Assembly: GCF_004362865.1 (NCBI RefSeq)
Contig: NZ_SNYI01000001.1
Coordinates: forward strand, 992,001-1,056,000
Direction of reading: 5' to 3'
Length of the DNA stretch: 64,000 nt
From: Zeaxanthinibacter enoshimensis
GTDB taxonomy: Bacteria; Bacteroidota; Bacteroidia; Flavobacteriales; Flavobacteriaceae
The notes below the pieces were generated by a model, which saw only the letters and a program-made list of their open reading frames with translations, had not been told where the DNA came from and searched no databases. Below are positions 1-9,642 of this stretch, one piece after another. The position numbers and the translations under genes are program-made. Position 1 is the stretch's first letter. Every line of letters starts with the position of its first letter.

Positions 1-822
1 TTTATTGATCAATACGAGGTTGATAAACTGGTGTTAGACGTACGCCTTAACGGGGGTGGAAACAATTTTAATAATAAGGAAGTGGTCACCGGGATCATTC
101 GCTCTGAAAAGATCAACCAACCTGGGAAGTTTTTCGTGATCCTGGGCAGGCGCACTTTCTCGGCCTGCCAGAACCTGGTACTTGAACTGGACAATTATAC
201 CAATGCTATTTTCGTAGGGGAACCCACTTCAGAGAACGTGAATTTTTACGGTGACAATAACAAGGTAACTCTCCCAAATAGTGAGATTCCGGTCTTTTTG
301 TCCTGGGCCTGGTGGCAGGATAAACCCCAGTGGCAGAATGCGCCATGGCTTGCTCCTCATATCGCGGTAGAAATGAGTTTCGAAGAGTACAGGACCAACC
401 AGGATCCTGTCCTGGAAACTGCATTGAACTTTGATTCTGAAAACTTCATTACGGACCCTATGCAGTATATGACCGATCTATACAAAAGCGGGCAGCAAGA
501 GAAATTAATGTCCGAAACCAAGCGGATGATGGCCGACCCTGCCTATAAATTTTTCGATTTTGAAGCCGAACTCAATAATACGGGCTACATGGTCTTGAAT
601 AGAGCAGATTACGGAGAAGCTATCGCAATTTTCGGCTTTGTGACCCAATTGTTCCCGGAATCAGCCAACGCCTGGGATAGCCTTGCAGAAGCGTACTGGA
701 AATCAGGGGACAACGAGCAGGCGATTGCCCTGTATAATAAAGCGCTGTCCATGGATCCGGAAGGCCCTACCGGGAAGAATGCCCGCGAAAAATTAGCAGA
801 GATCAGGCAGGGCACTCATTAA
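1..822 (+). CDS. Peptidase S41-like protein with C-terminal TPR, 5' partial
   Basis: The reading frame is open from base 1, so the gene begins upstream; 273 residues are visible. The first ~130 resemble the catalytic core of tail-specific (S41) proteases: a LNGGG turn, the TFSAC segment (visible residues 52-56) where the family places its nucleophilic serine, and a following GEPTS loop (73-77). The C-terminal ~70 residues form a tetratricopeptide repeat (NAWDSLAEAYWKSG, then NEQAIALYNKAL). I see no canonical Lys of the Ser-Lys dyad in the GEPTS loop, so activity is uncertain. S41-like proteins of this type are usually exported in Bacteroidota, but the signal peptide lies outside the window. 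It ends 28 bases before the end of the convergent MFS gene. Confidence 0.75.
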   Translation, partial: FIDQYEVDKLVLDVRLNGGGNNFNNKEVVTGIIRSEKINQPGKFFVILGRRTFSACQNLVLELDNYTNAIFVGEPTSENVNFYGDNNKVTLPNSEIPVFLSWAWWQDKPQWQNAPWLAPHIAVEMSFEEYRTNQDPVLETALNFDSENFITDPMQYMTDLYKSGQQEKLMSETKRMMADPAYKFFDFEAELNNTGYMVLNRADYGEAIAIFGFVTQLFPESANAWDSLAEAYWKSGDNEQAIALYNKALSMDPEGPTGKNAREKLAEIRQGTH

Positions 823-849
823 GCTGATGGCAGGGAAAACATATTAAAC

Positions 850-2130
850 TTATTTTTCTTTGACGGCCTCTTCTTTTGTTGTTCGGTAAAGGCGGAAGTA
901 ATACCAGGCAGCGATCCCACCTATTAAGTAAAACAATGCCATCATCAGGAATACGTCCCGGTGCCCCTCCAGCCCGGGCGAATTATCCAGTAAATAACCC
1001 ATGGCCGGCCCGGCAAAAATATCCGGGGTGTAGCCGATAAGGGAGATCATTCCCACGGCGGTACCTGTGAGTACCAGGGGAATCCGGCCTCTTTGCATGA
1101 CGGCAAAATAGAGCGATCGGGCGGCATATACCCCTGCCGCTACGATCAGAATAGAAAGGAAAAACAGCCCCGAGACCGATGCCGTCACCAGGCCCGAGGC
1201 AAATAATATGGCGCCAAAAAAAGCAACTACAAAACTTATTAAGAGCCAGTAGGTAGTCTGGGTGCGATCTGCCAGCACCCCTATGATTACCCCGATAACC
1301 GGGCGGACAAACAATAAAAATGTGCCCACCTGGGCCGATTGAACCTGGTCGTATAACATCACGTCCTGGGCATATAGCGAGAAAACATCAGTGATCTTAT
1401 AACCTACATATGCGCAGAGAATAATGACCATCAATAGCCAGACCGAGGGCAGGCGTAATACAGCACTTACCTGGGCGAGTTCGATCTTTTTAAGTACTAT
1501 GGTCTCCTCAACCGTGGTATCCAGTTTCATAAAGATCCACACTAATAGGCCTACGATCACCACTATGCCGGAGCAAACCAGGATCACCTGCCTGAAAGCA
1601 GCCCTGCTTTCTGATATGTTTACTTCTGAAACTTCACCGGTGATGAACAGGGAAAAGATGAGTACACCCAGTGCCCCGAAGAGTGCACCCACAAGGCCAC
1701 GACCGCCATCGAGGAAACCAAAGGCCTTCCCCTGGGAAGTAGTTCCTCCCCAGACCCGGGTGGCTTTGATCATAGGTGCCCAGAAAAGAAATATTGTCGT
1801 GAATCCCCAATACCCGTAAAGCAATTTCAGTACAGAGTAACTAGGGAAGGTAGCATACAACAGACCGCCCAGGGCTGTCATCCAGAGTGCTACCGCGATA
1901 AGTTTACGAGGGGGGTACTTGTCAGCTATCGGACCTCCGAAAAGATAGGAGACCAGGGCAACAATCCCGTATACAGAAAAACACAGGCCGAGTTGCAGGT
2001 TGTCTAATTCAAATACCTGCAGTACCGTGGGCCTGAAGACCCGGGCCAGTACGAAGGGCAGGATAAAGACCGATTCCCCGGCGAGAATTAATAACAGGAG
2101 GTAATACCAAGGAGCTTTTCTATCGTCCAT
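850..2130 (-). CDS. MFS transporter
   Basis: A 426-residue integral membrane protein with about 12 hydrophobic segments. The loop between TM2 and TM3 carries a major-facilitator motif A (GGPIADKYPPRK, about residues 65-76), and a second half-copy ADRTQ follows TM8. The overall look is of the nitrate/sugar-phosphate antiporter side of MFS, but I cannot name the substrate. It starts 3 bases after the stop of the upstream BNR-repeat gene on the same strand, so the two are almost certainly cotranscribed; this suggests import or export of a product related to that secreted protein (inference). The C-terminus ends in a charged KEEAVKEK tail. Confidence 0.85.
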   Translation of the reverse strand: MDDRKAPWYYLLLLILAGESVFILPFVLARVFRPTVLQVFELDNLQLGLCFSVYGIVALVSYLFGGPIADKYPPRKLIAVALWMTALGGLLYATFPSYSVLKLLYGYWGFTTIFLFWAPMIKATRVWGGTTSQGKAFGFLDGGRGLVGALFGALGVLIFSLFITGEVSEVNISESRAAFRQVILVCSGIVVIVGLLVWIFMKLDTTVEETIVLKKIELAQVSAVLRLPSVWLLMVIILCAYVGYKITDVFSLYAQDVMLYDQVQSAQVGTFLLFVRPVIGVIIGVLADRTQTTYWLLISFVVAFFGAILFASGLVTASVSGLFFLSILIVAAGVYAARSLYFAVMQRGRIPLVLTGTAVGMISLIGYTPDIFAGPAMGYLLDNSPGLEGHRDVFLMMALFYLIGGIAAWYYFRLYRTTKEEAVKEK

Positions 2131-2133
2131 AGG

Positions 2134-5100
2134 CTAGTCTTCCAAAATAATGGCCGGTAATCCCAGTGAGTTGTAAAGTGAATTATAGGCTGCCATTTCC
2201 GTTTTTACAATAGCCTCTTTCTCCTGTTCATATACTTTCCATTGAGACTGCAGGTCCTGCATTCTCTCCCGTGCACCCTGGGTAACTTTGGGTTCAGCGG
2301 CATCTACGTAGTCCCTTAAGTTCATGAATTCAGCATTAAGCCGGTTATTGAAGTTGATCACATCCTGGAATGTTTTCTGGGCAGGTTGAATAAGGTTCTC
2401 TTCCCAGGTGTTGATACGTTCTACCAGTTCCTTGCCTTTAGTCAACAGGGTATCTGCTTCTTCCCTGCCTTCCAATAGATCAGTATAGGTTTTCAGCTGG
2501 CTTTTCGCGGATCGCATCTGGTTGACAGCTTCATGCATATCTGATATCGTCTGCGCGATCTTGTCCAGCATTTCCTGTTGTTCCTTATAATCCTGGGCAG
2601 TGGCATCGATGTTAGGGTTAGGGAGTACATTCACTTCGGTCTCAGAAGTTTCAGATCCGAACGTCAACCGCAATTGATAGGTGCCGGGGGCCACCCGGGA
2701 GCCGTCGTAATTGCCGTAAACAAATACTTTATCCACTGCGGGGAGCGATTCTTTCCTGAAATCCCAGGTAAAGCGGTTATACCCTTTCTTCGCAGGTAAT
2801 ACTTCCGGTTTGGAAGGACCTCCCGGCCATGATTTAAAATCTTCCTGTTTCTTGCTGCTGTATGTCCTGATAACTTCCCCGTCCTGCAGCACTTCCAGGG
2901 TGAGCTCCGTACTGTCTGCCTTTTGCCCCAGGTAGTAATCTATGGTCACTCCCTGCCTGGGATTTTGTCCCAGTCCGGTCACGGGTTTATCCGTACTGCC
3001 CCCAAAAAGGAGATAGGTGTCTTTAGGTGGGACCAGCTCGATCGACTTGTTGGTAATAGGAGCATTCTGTATGGCCCCGACATCGTCCAGAATCCAGAAA
3101 GAGCGACCTGCTGTGGCTAAGACCAGGTCGTTGTCCTGGAAGGTCATATCATTGATGGGAACCACCGGGAGGTTCAGCTGGAAGGGCTGCCAATGGGCTC
3201 CGTCATTAAACGAGATATATAAGCCGGTCTCTGTACCCGCATAGAGCAGTCCCTTCCTTTCCGGGTCCTCGCGGACCACCCTTACGAAGGTATGGGGGTC
3301 ACTGATCCCGTTTACGATCTTAGTCCAGGTCTGCCCGTAATCAGTGGTCTTAAAAATATAAGGTTGCAGGTCCATGAATTTGTAGCGCATTACGACAGCA
3401 TAGGTCGTGGCCGGGTCATGAGGGGATACTTCTATGCTGTTCACAATACCTTCCTGCAGGCCCTGGGGAGTAGCATTCACCCAGTTCTCACCTCCATCGC
3501 GGGTCAGGTGTATCAGTCCGTCATCTGAACCGGCCCAGAGCACTCCTTCTTCATGCGGAGATTCTACCAGGTACATGATGGTATTATAATTCTCACCTCC
3601 TGCGGCTTCGTTGGTATAAGGTCCGCCGCCGGGGCCCTGTTTGCTTTCTTCATCCCGGGTAAGGTCGGGACTTACGACAGTCCAGCTCTGTCCTTCATCA
3701 GTGGATCTGAAAACCACGTTCCCGGCATGGTAGATGGTAGACCGGTTATGCGGAGAAGTTATTATAGGTGCATTCCAGTTATAACGGTACTTAAAATCGG
3801 CAGGTACATTTCCAAGAGCCAGTTCGGGATATTCCTTAATGGATTTCCCTTCCCGGGAAGCTTTGACCCATTTTTCGATGATACCCTGGTAACATCCGCC
3901 GTAGATGACGTCCGGCTTATCAGGGTCGAACGCCAGGTAGGCACTTTCACACCCTGCCACAGAATACCAGTCTTTCCAGTCGATTCCCCGCCCATTCGTG
4001 CGGCTGGCAATAGAAATGGCAGAATTGTCCTGCTGTCCGCCATAGACCCGGTAAGGCACCTGGTTATCGGTGATTACACGGTAGAATTGAGCAGTTGGCT
4101 GAATTTCCTGGGAACTCCAGCTTTCCCCCCCGTTATTCGAGATATTGGCTCCCCCGTCATTAGAGTTGATCATTTTGCTGTTGTCTTCCGGGTGGATCCA
4201 GAGATGGTGGTTATCCCCGTGCGGAGTCGGGAGATTGGAAAACGATTTCCCCCCGTCTATCGATTTCATGACGGGTGCATTGAGCACGTAAACCTTGTTT
4301 TCATCCTGGGGGTCGGCAAAGATCTCCATGTAGTACCAGGACCTGGCGATATTCACCCGGTCTTTATTTACCTGCATCCATTTCTTACCTGCATCATCAG
4401 AACGGTACACCCCGCCTTTTTCACCTTCTGCTTCGATCACCGCGTATACACGTTCCGGGTTTGCCCGGGATGCCGAGATTCCAGATTTTCCAAACTCTTT
4501 TGGCAGTCCGTCTTTCATCTTTTCCCAGCTGTCACCTCCATCGGTAGATTTAAACAAGCCGGACATGGCTCCCCCGGATTCCATGGTCCAGGGATACCGC
4601 CTGTGCTGCCACATTGCAGCATAAAGTATAAGCGGATTCTTCATATCCATAGACAGGGAAGAAGCGCCGGTTGTAGCATCCAGGTAAAGAACTTTCTCCC
4701 AGTTTTTTCCTCCATCTTCAGACCTGTATATACCGCGATCCTCGGATGATCCGTACTGGGCCCCCTGGGCAGCGACAAAAATGATGTCAGGGTCCGTGGG
4801 ATGTATGATGACATCCGAGATATGCCTGGTATTATCCAGGCCAATATGTTTCCAGGTCTTGCCGGCATCGGTAGACTTATAGACACCGTCTCCCATGGAG
4901 GTCATCACCCCCCGGGCCGCATGTTCTCCCATCCCGGCAATAACGATGTTCGGGTTGCTTTCGGAAACCGCGATGGCACCTACCGTCCCTGTCTTCAGGA
5001 AACCGTCAGAAATATTTTTCCAGCTGATGCCGTCATCGGTGGTTTTCCAGATCCCGCTCCCGGTACCGCCCATATAATAGGTCATAGGCTGCCCTACTAC

Positions 5101-5280
5101 TCCGCTTGAAGCCACACTGCGACCTCCCCGGAAAGGGCCGATATTCCGCCATTGCAAGCCATGGAAGAGGCTGTCATGGACTATAGGTGGGGGTGGGGTA
5201 TTGCGCGACTTTCGTCTTTGGGCCTGAAGCGAGCAGGGAATTATCATTAATGCGATCAGAAGAAATTGGATGGTTTTCAT
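2134..5280 (-). CDS. Secreted BNR/Asp-box (sortilin/VPS10-like) beta-propeller protein
   Basis: A 1048-residue protein with a signal peptide (residues 1-20, ending LQAQ). Residues ~45-720 hold at least ten Asp-box motifs of the type S/T-x-D-G-G-x-S/T-W ([64 protein letters not shown]), so one or two multi-bladed propellers like the VPS10/sortilin and sialidase folds. Residues ~760-880 look like a beta-sandwich and ~890-1030 like a helical coiled region rich in Glu/Lys. Database annotation for this family is often glycosyl hydrolase, but no catalytic residues are recognisable, so a binding or peptidase-associated role is equally possible. First gene of a pair with the MFS transporter 3 bases downstream. 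Confidence 0.85.
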   Translation of the reverse strand: MKTIQFLLIALMIIPCSLQAQRRKSRNTPPPPIVHDSLFHGLQWRNIGPFRGGRSVASSGVVGQPMTYYMGGTGSGIWKTTDDGISWKNISDGFLKTGTVGAIAVSESNPNIVIAGMGEHAARGVMTSMGDGVYKSTDAGKTWKHIGLDNTRHISDVIIHPTDPDIIFVAAQGAQYGSSEDRGIYRSEDGGKNWEKVLYLDATTGASSLSMDMKNPLILYAAMWQHRRYPWTMESGGAMSGLFKSTDGGDSWEKMKDGLPKEFGKSGISASRANPERVYAVIEAEGEKGGVYRSDDAGKKWMQVNKDRVNIARSWYYMEIFADPQDENKVYVLNAPVMKSIDGGKSFSNLPTPHGDNHHLWIHPEDNSKMINSNDGGANISNNGGESWSSQEIQPTAQFYRVITDNQVPYRVYGGQQDNSAISIASRTNGRGIDWKDWYSVAGCESAYLAFDPDKPDVIYGGCYQGIIEKWVKASREGKSIKEYPELALGNVPADFKYRYNWNAPIITSPHNRSTIYHAGNVVFRSTDEGQSWTVVSPDLTRDEESKQGPGGGPYTNEAAGGENYNTIMYLVESPHEEGVLWAGSDDGLIHLTRDGGENWVNATPQGLQEGIVNSIEVSPHDPATTYAVVMRYKFMDLQPYIFKTTDYGQTWTKIVNGISDPHTFVRVVREDPERKGLLYAGTETGLYISFNDGAHWQPFQLNLPVVPINDMTFQDNDLVLATAGRSFWILDDVGAIQNAPITNKSIELVPPKDTYLLFGGSTDKPVTGLGQNPRQGVTIDYYLGQKADSTELTLEVLQDGEVIRTYSSKKQEDFKSWPGGPSKPEVLPAKKGYNRFTWDFRKESLPAVDKVFVYGNYDGSRVAPGTYQLRLTFGSETSETEVNVLPNPNIDATAQDYKEQQEMLDKIAQTISDMHEAVNQMRSAKSQLKTYTDLLEGREEADTLLTKGKELVERINTWEENLIQPAQKTFQDVINFNNRLNAEFMNLRDYVDAAEPKVTQGARERMQDLQSQWKVYEQEKEAIVKTEMAAYNSLYNSLGLPAIILED

Positions 5281-5430
5281 GTACTGGTATCTATGATGTG
5301 GTCGGTTGATTAAGGAGTAACAAAGCAGAAATATAGAGATTATTTAGAACAATAAGTAGATTCTCCTTTGGATGAATTCCCGGAGAATTATTTATAATCC
5401 TTTCTGCAAGCTTGGTGCAGGGAAGAGGCG

Positions 5431-5466
5431 TAATTTAAGACCGGGGAGGGGAGGGACTTGTCCCCG
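5431..5466. repeat. Degenerate repeat copy 1 (pairs with 8662-8697)
   Basis: An intergenic GC-rich stretch inside AT-rich spacer. It shares the pattern taa-tta-accggggag-ggaggg-cccc with 8662-8697 and can fold with CCGGGGA at the left pairing with TCCCCGG at 5461-5467. The similarity is short and may be chance. Confidence 0.25.
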
Positions 5467-5511
5467 GGAAATACCTTCCGTCTGATTTAGTGGTTCCAAA
5501 ATTTACAGTCA

Positions 5512-6735
5512 TCAGCCCTCTGATCCTTTATAATCCCTTGGCATTCGGAATTTGATTACTAGGGATGAGAGTACCGTAATGGCACCGATAGTGAAAATGG
5601 CAAAGGATATCCCGAAAAGGTCTGCTAGGATGCCCGATAGTATAGCTCCAATGGCATACCCCAGGTCTCTCCATAACCTAAAAACCCCTATACTTTCCGC
5701 CCTTTGACGTGGTGGGGTGGCAAAGGAAATGGCCGATAAAAAAGTGGGGTATACCAGGGCAGTTCCGAGGCCCAGCAAAGTGGCAATGACAGCCAGTTGG
5801 TAGAACCCGGTTAGGGTTGGGATCAGAAGAATGGCCAGCCCCTGCATAAGCATCCCCCAGAACAGCATCCCTTTCTTGGAATAGATGTCAGACATTTTCC
5901 CGGTAAACAATTGTCCTATCCCCCAAACCGCTGGGTAGATAGCGGCAATGATACCTATGTTCTGCTGGCTGAAGTCCAGGGAAAGCAACAGCATTGGGAG
6001 AAGCCCCCAGATCATTCCATCGTTCAGGTTATTCACTAAGCCGGCCTGGGTTATGGAACTTAAGGTCTTATCCCTGAAGGAGGTCTGAATGAAAACATTT
6101 TCGAGTTGCCGGGTCTCATTGGTCTTTTGTTCCATCCTGACAAATTGCCGTGTATCCCGAACAAAGAGCAGGGTTATGATTAATCCAAGGATAGAAATAC
6201 CGATCCCAAGGTAAAAGGGATAGGGCGTTACACCGTATTCCTGCGCGATCATCCCTGTCAGGAAGGCTACAACGCCTACTGCGAAGTATCCTGCAAACTC
6301 GTTGATGCCCATGGCCAGTCCACGATCCTTTTCCCCGACCAGGTCGATCTTCATGACAACCGTACTGCTCCAGGTAAGCCCTTGGTTGATCCCCAGTAGA
6401 ACATTGGCAAATACAACCCAGTTCCAGGATGGGGCATAGATGAGGATAAAAGGAATGGGAAGAGCGAATACCCAGCCAAGAAGGAGCAGGTTCCTCCGAC
6501 CAAAGCGGTTCGCTAATTTCCCTGTGAAATAATTGGTGAGCGCTTTGGTCATTCCAAAGGCCACGATGAAAGACAGTATGGCCGTTTTAGAGGCTACCCC
6601 GAACTCTAACTCGGCGAATTCCGGGAAAAGAGTACGTTCCAGGCCGACCATTCCGCCTACAAAAGCATTTACGATTACCAGGATGGTAAACTGCAGCCAG
6701 TTATTCTTAAGCCCGAGCTTTACTTTCTGCTCCAT
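5512..6735 (-). CDS. MFS transporter
   Basis: A 407-residue, roughly 12-TM membrane protein. Motif A is clear after TM2 (GKLANRFGRRN, about residues 72-82) and a second copy is at GKMSDIYSKKG in the second half. Substrate unknown; the arrangement is like the drug or sugar efflux branches of MFS. It is the second gene of a minus-strand pair: the MEMO-like lipoprotein gene ends only 19 bases upstream, so they are probably one operon. It is not a close duplicate of the other MFS gene in this window (850-2130): lengths, N-termini and loop motifs differ. Confidence 0.85.
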   Translation of the reverse strand: MEQKVKLGLKNNWLQFTILVIVNAFVGGMVGLERTLFPEFAELEFGVASKTAILSFIVAFGMTKALTNYFTGKLANRFGRRNLLLLGWVFALPIPFILIYAPSWNWVVFANVLLGINQGLTWSSTVVMKIDLVGEKDRGLAMGINEFAGYFAVGVVAFLTGMIAQEYGVTPYPFYLGIGISILGLIITLLFVRDTRQFVRMEQKTNETRQLENVFIQTSFRDKTLSSITQAGLVNNLNDGMIWGLLPMLLLSLDFSQQNIGIIAAIYPAVWGIGQLFTGKMSDIYSKKGMLFWGMLMQGLAILLIPTLTGFYQLAVIATLLGLGTALVYPTFLSAISFATPPRQRAESIGVFRLWRDLGYAIGAILSGILADLFGISFAIFTIGAITVLSSLVIKFRMPRDYKGSEG

Positions 6736-6754
6736 TTGTTATACGGGTATTGTA

Positions 6755-7819
6755 TTATTCATATTGAATTGCGGTATACGCCACCCAGTGCCTGTCTGTG
6801 GCAATAGCCGTAGTTTCCATCCCCAGGTCTTCCACCATGATTGCAGGGTGGTCGATACTGCTCTGGTACCCAAGGAATGTTCCCTTAAGATTTTGATCGT
6901 GCTGTACCTGGTTGAGCCGGTTGGCAAATGCAAGTCCGAAAGGCACCGAGTACCGGCCACACCAAACCCATTTGTATTCTTTGTAATCCTCTTCCTGTAC
7001 AGTGTATTCCGTGAAAAGTTTAATTTTATCACTGCTGATCTCCCCGGTCAGGCATCGATCGATGATCTCCAGGTCTTTTTCACGGGCTGCAGCCGTCCCG
7101 GCGGAATCTGTGCCAAACGGGGCCATATCCGAGGTACTTCCCCATTCCTGGTCTCCATAGTGAACGGCATCATTGGAGATCACAATTGCGATGTCTTTCC
7201 CAAATTTCCAGTTCCTGTCTTCCATGACCTGGTTTACTGCTTCAGCCAGCTTACTGCTAATCGTCTCTATATCCTCGTAATTGATATAGGGAACAAGAAT
7301 GGGAATGATATTCGTGTCGCGGTTCTTTCTCTGTATCCATGGCACTATCGCTTCCAGGGAATGTTCTATAAGCTGCATGCTGTCATGGACTATATAGTGT
7401 TCTGCGGGCAGCTTATCCATGATCTCCCTGTTCGCCGGGGATACCGCTATCTTCCCGTAAGGGGTTTCCCAGTGTGAATAATTACCGAACACGATCTTAT
7501 CCTGCAGTCCAAAATTCCGTGCCCGGTGCGCAACCCCTATAAGTATAATGTTCGGAGCATTAACTCCGCGAAGCGCCTCGTGGTAAAGTGAACTGGCATA
7601 ACTGTAGTCGTCATGCGGACTTATCACGGCTTTCCACTGCAAGTTATTTTCCTGTTCCGGAATGGCCATCCTGCTGTAGAGAGAATCCATCTGCCACGCC
7701 TGCCGGGCAAACCCGTGAGCTGTCTGCGATCTTACCAACTGTATTTCATTACGGTCTTTAGTCTCTCTACAACTTCCTAAAAGCAATAAGAGGGATAGTA
7801 GCGGTAGCCAGGCTTTCAT
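6755..7819 (-). CDS. Secreted MEMO-like lipoprotein (AmmeMemoRadiSam protein B family)
   Basis: A 354-residue protein with a lipoprotein signal (LLLLLGSC, Cys17). The body matches the MEMO1/LigB-like fold: SPHDDYSYAS (His69, equivalent to PHAGYxYSG), IGVAHRARN (His98, equivalent to GPNH) and SNDAVHYGD (His220, equivalent to SSDLSHY). These three histidines correspond to the metal-binding site of MEMO proteins, which are related to class III extradiol dioxygenases. Typical bacterial members are cytoplasmic and sit beside AMMECR1 and a radical SAM gene; neither is present here, and this copy is predicted to be exported. The partner in the operon is an MFS transporter starting 19 bases downstream. 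The biochemical role is unknown. Confidence 0.8.
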   Translation of the reverse strand: MKAWLPLLSLLLLLGSCRETKDRNEIQLVRSQTAHGFARQAWQMDSLYSRMAIPEQENNLQWKAVISPHDDYSYASSLYHEALRGVNAPNIILIGVAHRARNFGLQDKIVFGNYSHWETPYGKIAVSPANREIMDKLPAEHYIVHDSMQLIEHSLEAIVPWIQRKNRDTNIIPILVPYINYEDIETISSKLAEAVNQVMEDRNWKFGKDIAIVISNDAVHYGDQEWGSTSDMAPFGTDSAGTAAAREKDLEIIDRCLTGEISSDKIKLFTEYTVQEEDYKEYKWVWCGRYSVPFGLAFANRLNQVQHDQNLKGTFLGYQSSIDHPAIMVEDLGMETTAIATDRHWVAYTAIQYE

Positions 7820-8034
7820 ATTTCGTCCGGGTTTATATGAATTAAAATTATCATGTTCTTATCGTCTGAGACGGGAAGGATTCAACACGGTTTCGAATTT
7901 AGGTAAATACTATTACCAACGGCTAAGATATGCTCGATATGTTAAAATTTGCATGGGAAACGCAGAGGATGAGCGGGATAGGAAATTGTGGATATTTCCT
8001 GCTCTTACCGGTCTTTCTCATGTACTTAAAAATC

Positions 8035-8042
8035 TATATTTG
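8035..8042 (+). promoter_or_regulatory. -7 promoter box TATATTTG for DUF4494 gene
   Basis: An exact match to the Bacteroidota -7 consensus TAnnTTTG, ending 20 bases before the ATG of the DUF4494 gene. No clear TTG at -33. Confidence 0.55.
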
Positions 8043-8062
8043 ACACCCCAAAAACAAAAGAT

Positions 8063-8572
8063 ATGAGCGTAACTTGGTATGAGTGCAAGGTAAAGTACAG
8101 GAAGACCCACGAAACGGGAGAGCAGAAAATGACAACAGAGACCTACCTGTTGGATGCGATCTCCTATACAGAGGCTGAAGCAAGGATCAACGAGGAGATG
8201 GCGGCCTACACCAGTGAAGAATTTATGATCACTAATATCAAGGTCGCAAATTTCTCCGAGGTACATCCCTACGAGAATTCGGACCGCTGGTTCAAGTCTA
8301 AGGTTTCACTGATAGCCTATGATGAAGAAAGCGGCAAGGAAAAAAAATCCAATATCTACCTGTTGGTACAGGCTAACGATGTAAAGGAAGCCTATGACAA
8401 TACCATTACCGCCATGAAGGGCACCATGGGTGATTACAGCGTTCCCTCGATCACGGAATCGCCCATCATGGATGTCTTCCCATACTTTACAGGAGAAGAG
8501 GAGCAGCTGGAACATTTTAAGGTTATTGAGAAAACAGAAGAGACTGTCAACGAGGAGGAAGAGGTAGCCTGA
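8063..8572 (+). CDS. DUF4494 domain-containing protein
   Basis: A 169-residue soluble protein with no signal peptide. The N-terminus (WYECKVKYRKTHETG) and the TYLLDAISYTEAEARINEEM block are characteristic of DUF4494, a family found mainly in Bacteroidota and with no known function. The C-terminal ~25 residues are very acidic (TEETVNEEEEVA). It is monocistronic: the next gene begins 258 bases downstream. A -7 box TATATTTG lies just upstream. The family is close to universal in the phylum, which suggests a housekeeping role, but nothing in the sequence says which. Confidence 0.8.
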   Translation: MSVTWYECKVKYRKTHETGEQKMTTETYLLDAISYTEAEARINEEMAAYTSEEFMITNIKVANFSEVHPYENSDRWFKSKVSLIAYDEESGKEKKSNIYLLVQANDVKEAYDNTITAMKGTMGDYSVPSITESPIMDVFPYFTGEEEQLEHFKVIEKTEETVNEEEEVA

Positions 8573-8661
8573 GATTGAATAAAATCCTTGACTTTTAATT
8601 ATTCAGGGAAATATCCCGGATTTTATACAAGCGTCTGCGTGTTTCCTGCATTGCCTTCGGT

Positions 8662-8697
8662 TAACTTATAACCGGGGAGTGGAGGGTAGTATACCCC
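8662..8697. repeat. Degenerate repeat copy 2 (pairs with 5431-5466)
   Basis: Shares accggggag-ggaggg and a preceding taa-tta with 5431-5466, and likewise ends in CCCC able to pair with the GGGG. It lies between two plus-strand genes. Weak evidence. Confidence 0.25.
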
Positions 8698-8830
8698 AGC
8701 TCTATATTCATCTGCCCAGGTATATTGTGTAGTTGTTGCCGGGTCGTCTTCTGGAAAACCTGTTATCCCAGTGCTGTATAGGGTTAAGAATATAATTCCT
8801 TTTTCATGTATTCATTAACTTAGTGTGATC

Positions 8831-9589
8831 ATGAAAAACTTTGTTCAGGAAGATAGTATCGTCCGGGAGATCTGGGGTAAGAGTGACACCATCCTCTTCA
8901 TCTTTGCAGGGGGTGCGGCCGAATTTGCCCTGAATAAAGCGGTAGACTGGCTCTATTACACCGGGAAGCTGCCATCCGATCCCATAGGAAGGTTGTTCTC
9001 AACCGTTAACTATGCAAAAAGGATTGTTTTTGCGCCTTCAGCAGAGGCGGAAAAGGCAATTGCCACTATGGCCACGATCCACATCAACCTGGAAAAGGCC
9101 CGGGGTTATGAGATCCCTGATTGGGCATACCGTGATGTGTTGTATATGCTTATCTATTATTCTATCGCATCCTATGAGCTGCTTGAAAGGAAGTTGTCAC
9201 TTGCAGAAAAGGAAGAAGTGTACCGGGTTTTCTACCGGGTAGGAAAAGGAATGGGGCTGCAGGATCTTCCCGGGAATTACAAAGAATGGTTGCCGGAACG
9301 ACAGGCTCATTTACAGCGCAACCTTATCCGATCAGAATTCACAGAGGATCTGTACCTGCAGTATAAAAGGCAGCTGGGCGTCTTGCGCTACCGATTACTG
9401 ATCGAAGCCCAGATCCTGGTAGTTCCAGCAGAGGTAAAACAATTCCTGAAATTCAGGAAGATCTCGTTCCTTCTGCCGGCAGTACCGCTCTATAAACTGA
9501 GCAGGAAATTCCGGTTAGACGGGATTGCCAAAAACCTGTTACTGCCGTCCGAATATAAAAAGCAGATCGCAGGTCTGGATGTTAGGTAG
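8831..9589 (+). CDS. MpaB/DUF2236-like oxygenase family protein
   Basis: A 252-residue protein; I chose the ATG at 8831 rather than the GTG at 8825. It shows the order of motifs seen in the ER-bound oxygenase/latex-clearing-protein group (DUF2236): a REIWGKSD lead-in, FAGGAAEFAL (residues ~25-34), GRLFSTVNYAKRIVFA, ATIHINLEKARGYEIP with His84 in the place of the conserved heme-region histidine, and LMGLQDLP-like GKGMGLQDLPGNY. No signal peptide. Known members are b-type heme oxygenases acting on diverse substrates; whether this one binds heme cannot be told. It stands alone, with 258 bases upstream and a convergent DsbA-like gene downstream. Confidence 0.72.
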   Translation: MKNFVQEDSIVREIWGKSDTILFIFAGGAAEFALNKAVDWLYYTGKLPSDPIGRLFSTVNYAKRIVFAPSAEAEKAIATMATIHINLEKARGYEIPDWAYRDVLYMLIYYSIASYELLERKLSLAEKEEVYRVFYRVGKGMGLQDLPGNYKEWLPERQAHLQRNLIRSEFTEDLYLQYKRQLGVLRYRLLIEAQILVVPAEVKQFLKFRKISFLLPAVPLYKLSRKFRLDGIAKNLLLPSEYKKQIAGLDVR

Positions 9590-9642
9590 AATAAAAGGTG
9601 GGTGAGAATTTCCTGGTGTACTCAAAAATATTTGGCAGGTTC

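Noticed and set aside
3553-4749. A 398-codon plus-strand open frame opposite the BNR-repeat gene
   Set aside because: Its translation is low complexity (Pro, Phe, His, Arg) and it lies wholly inside a well-supported gene; a shadow frame.
6533-7477. A 314-codon plus-strand frame across the MFS/MEMO junction
   Set aside because: Antisense to two recognised genes, no family motifs.
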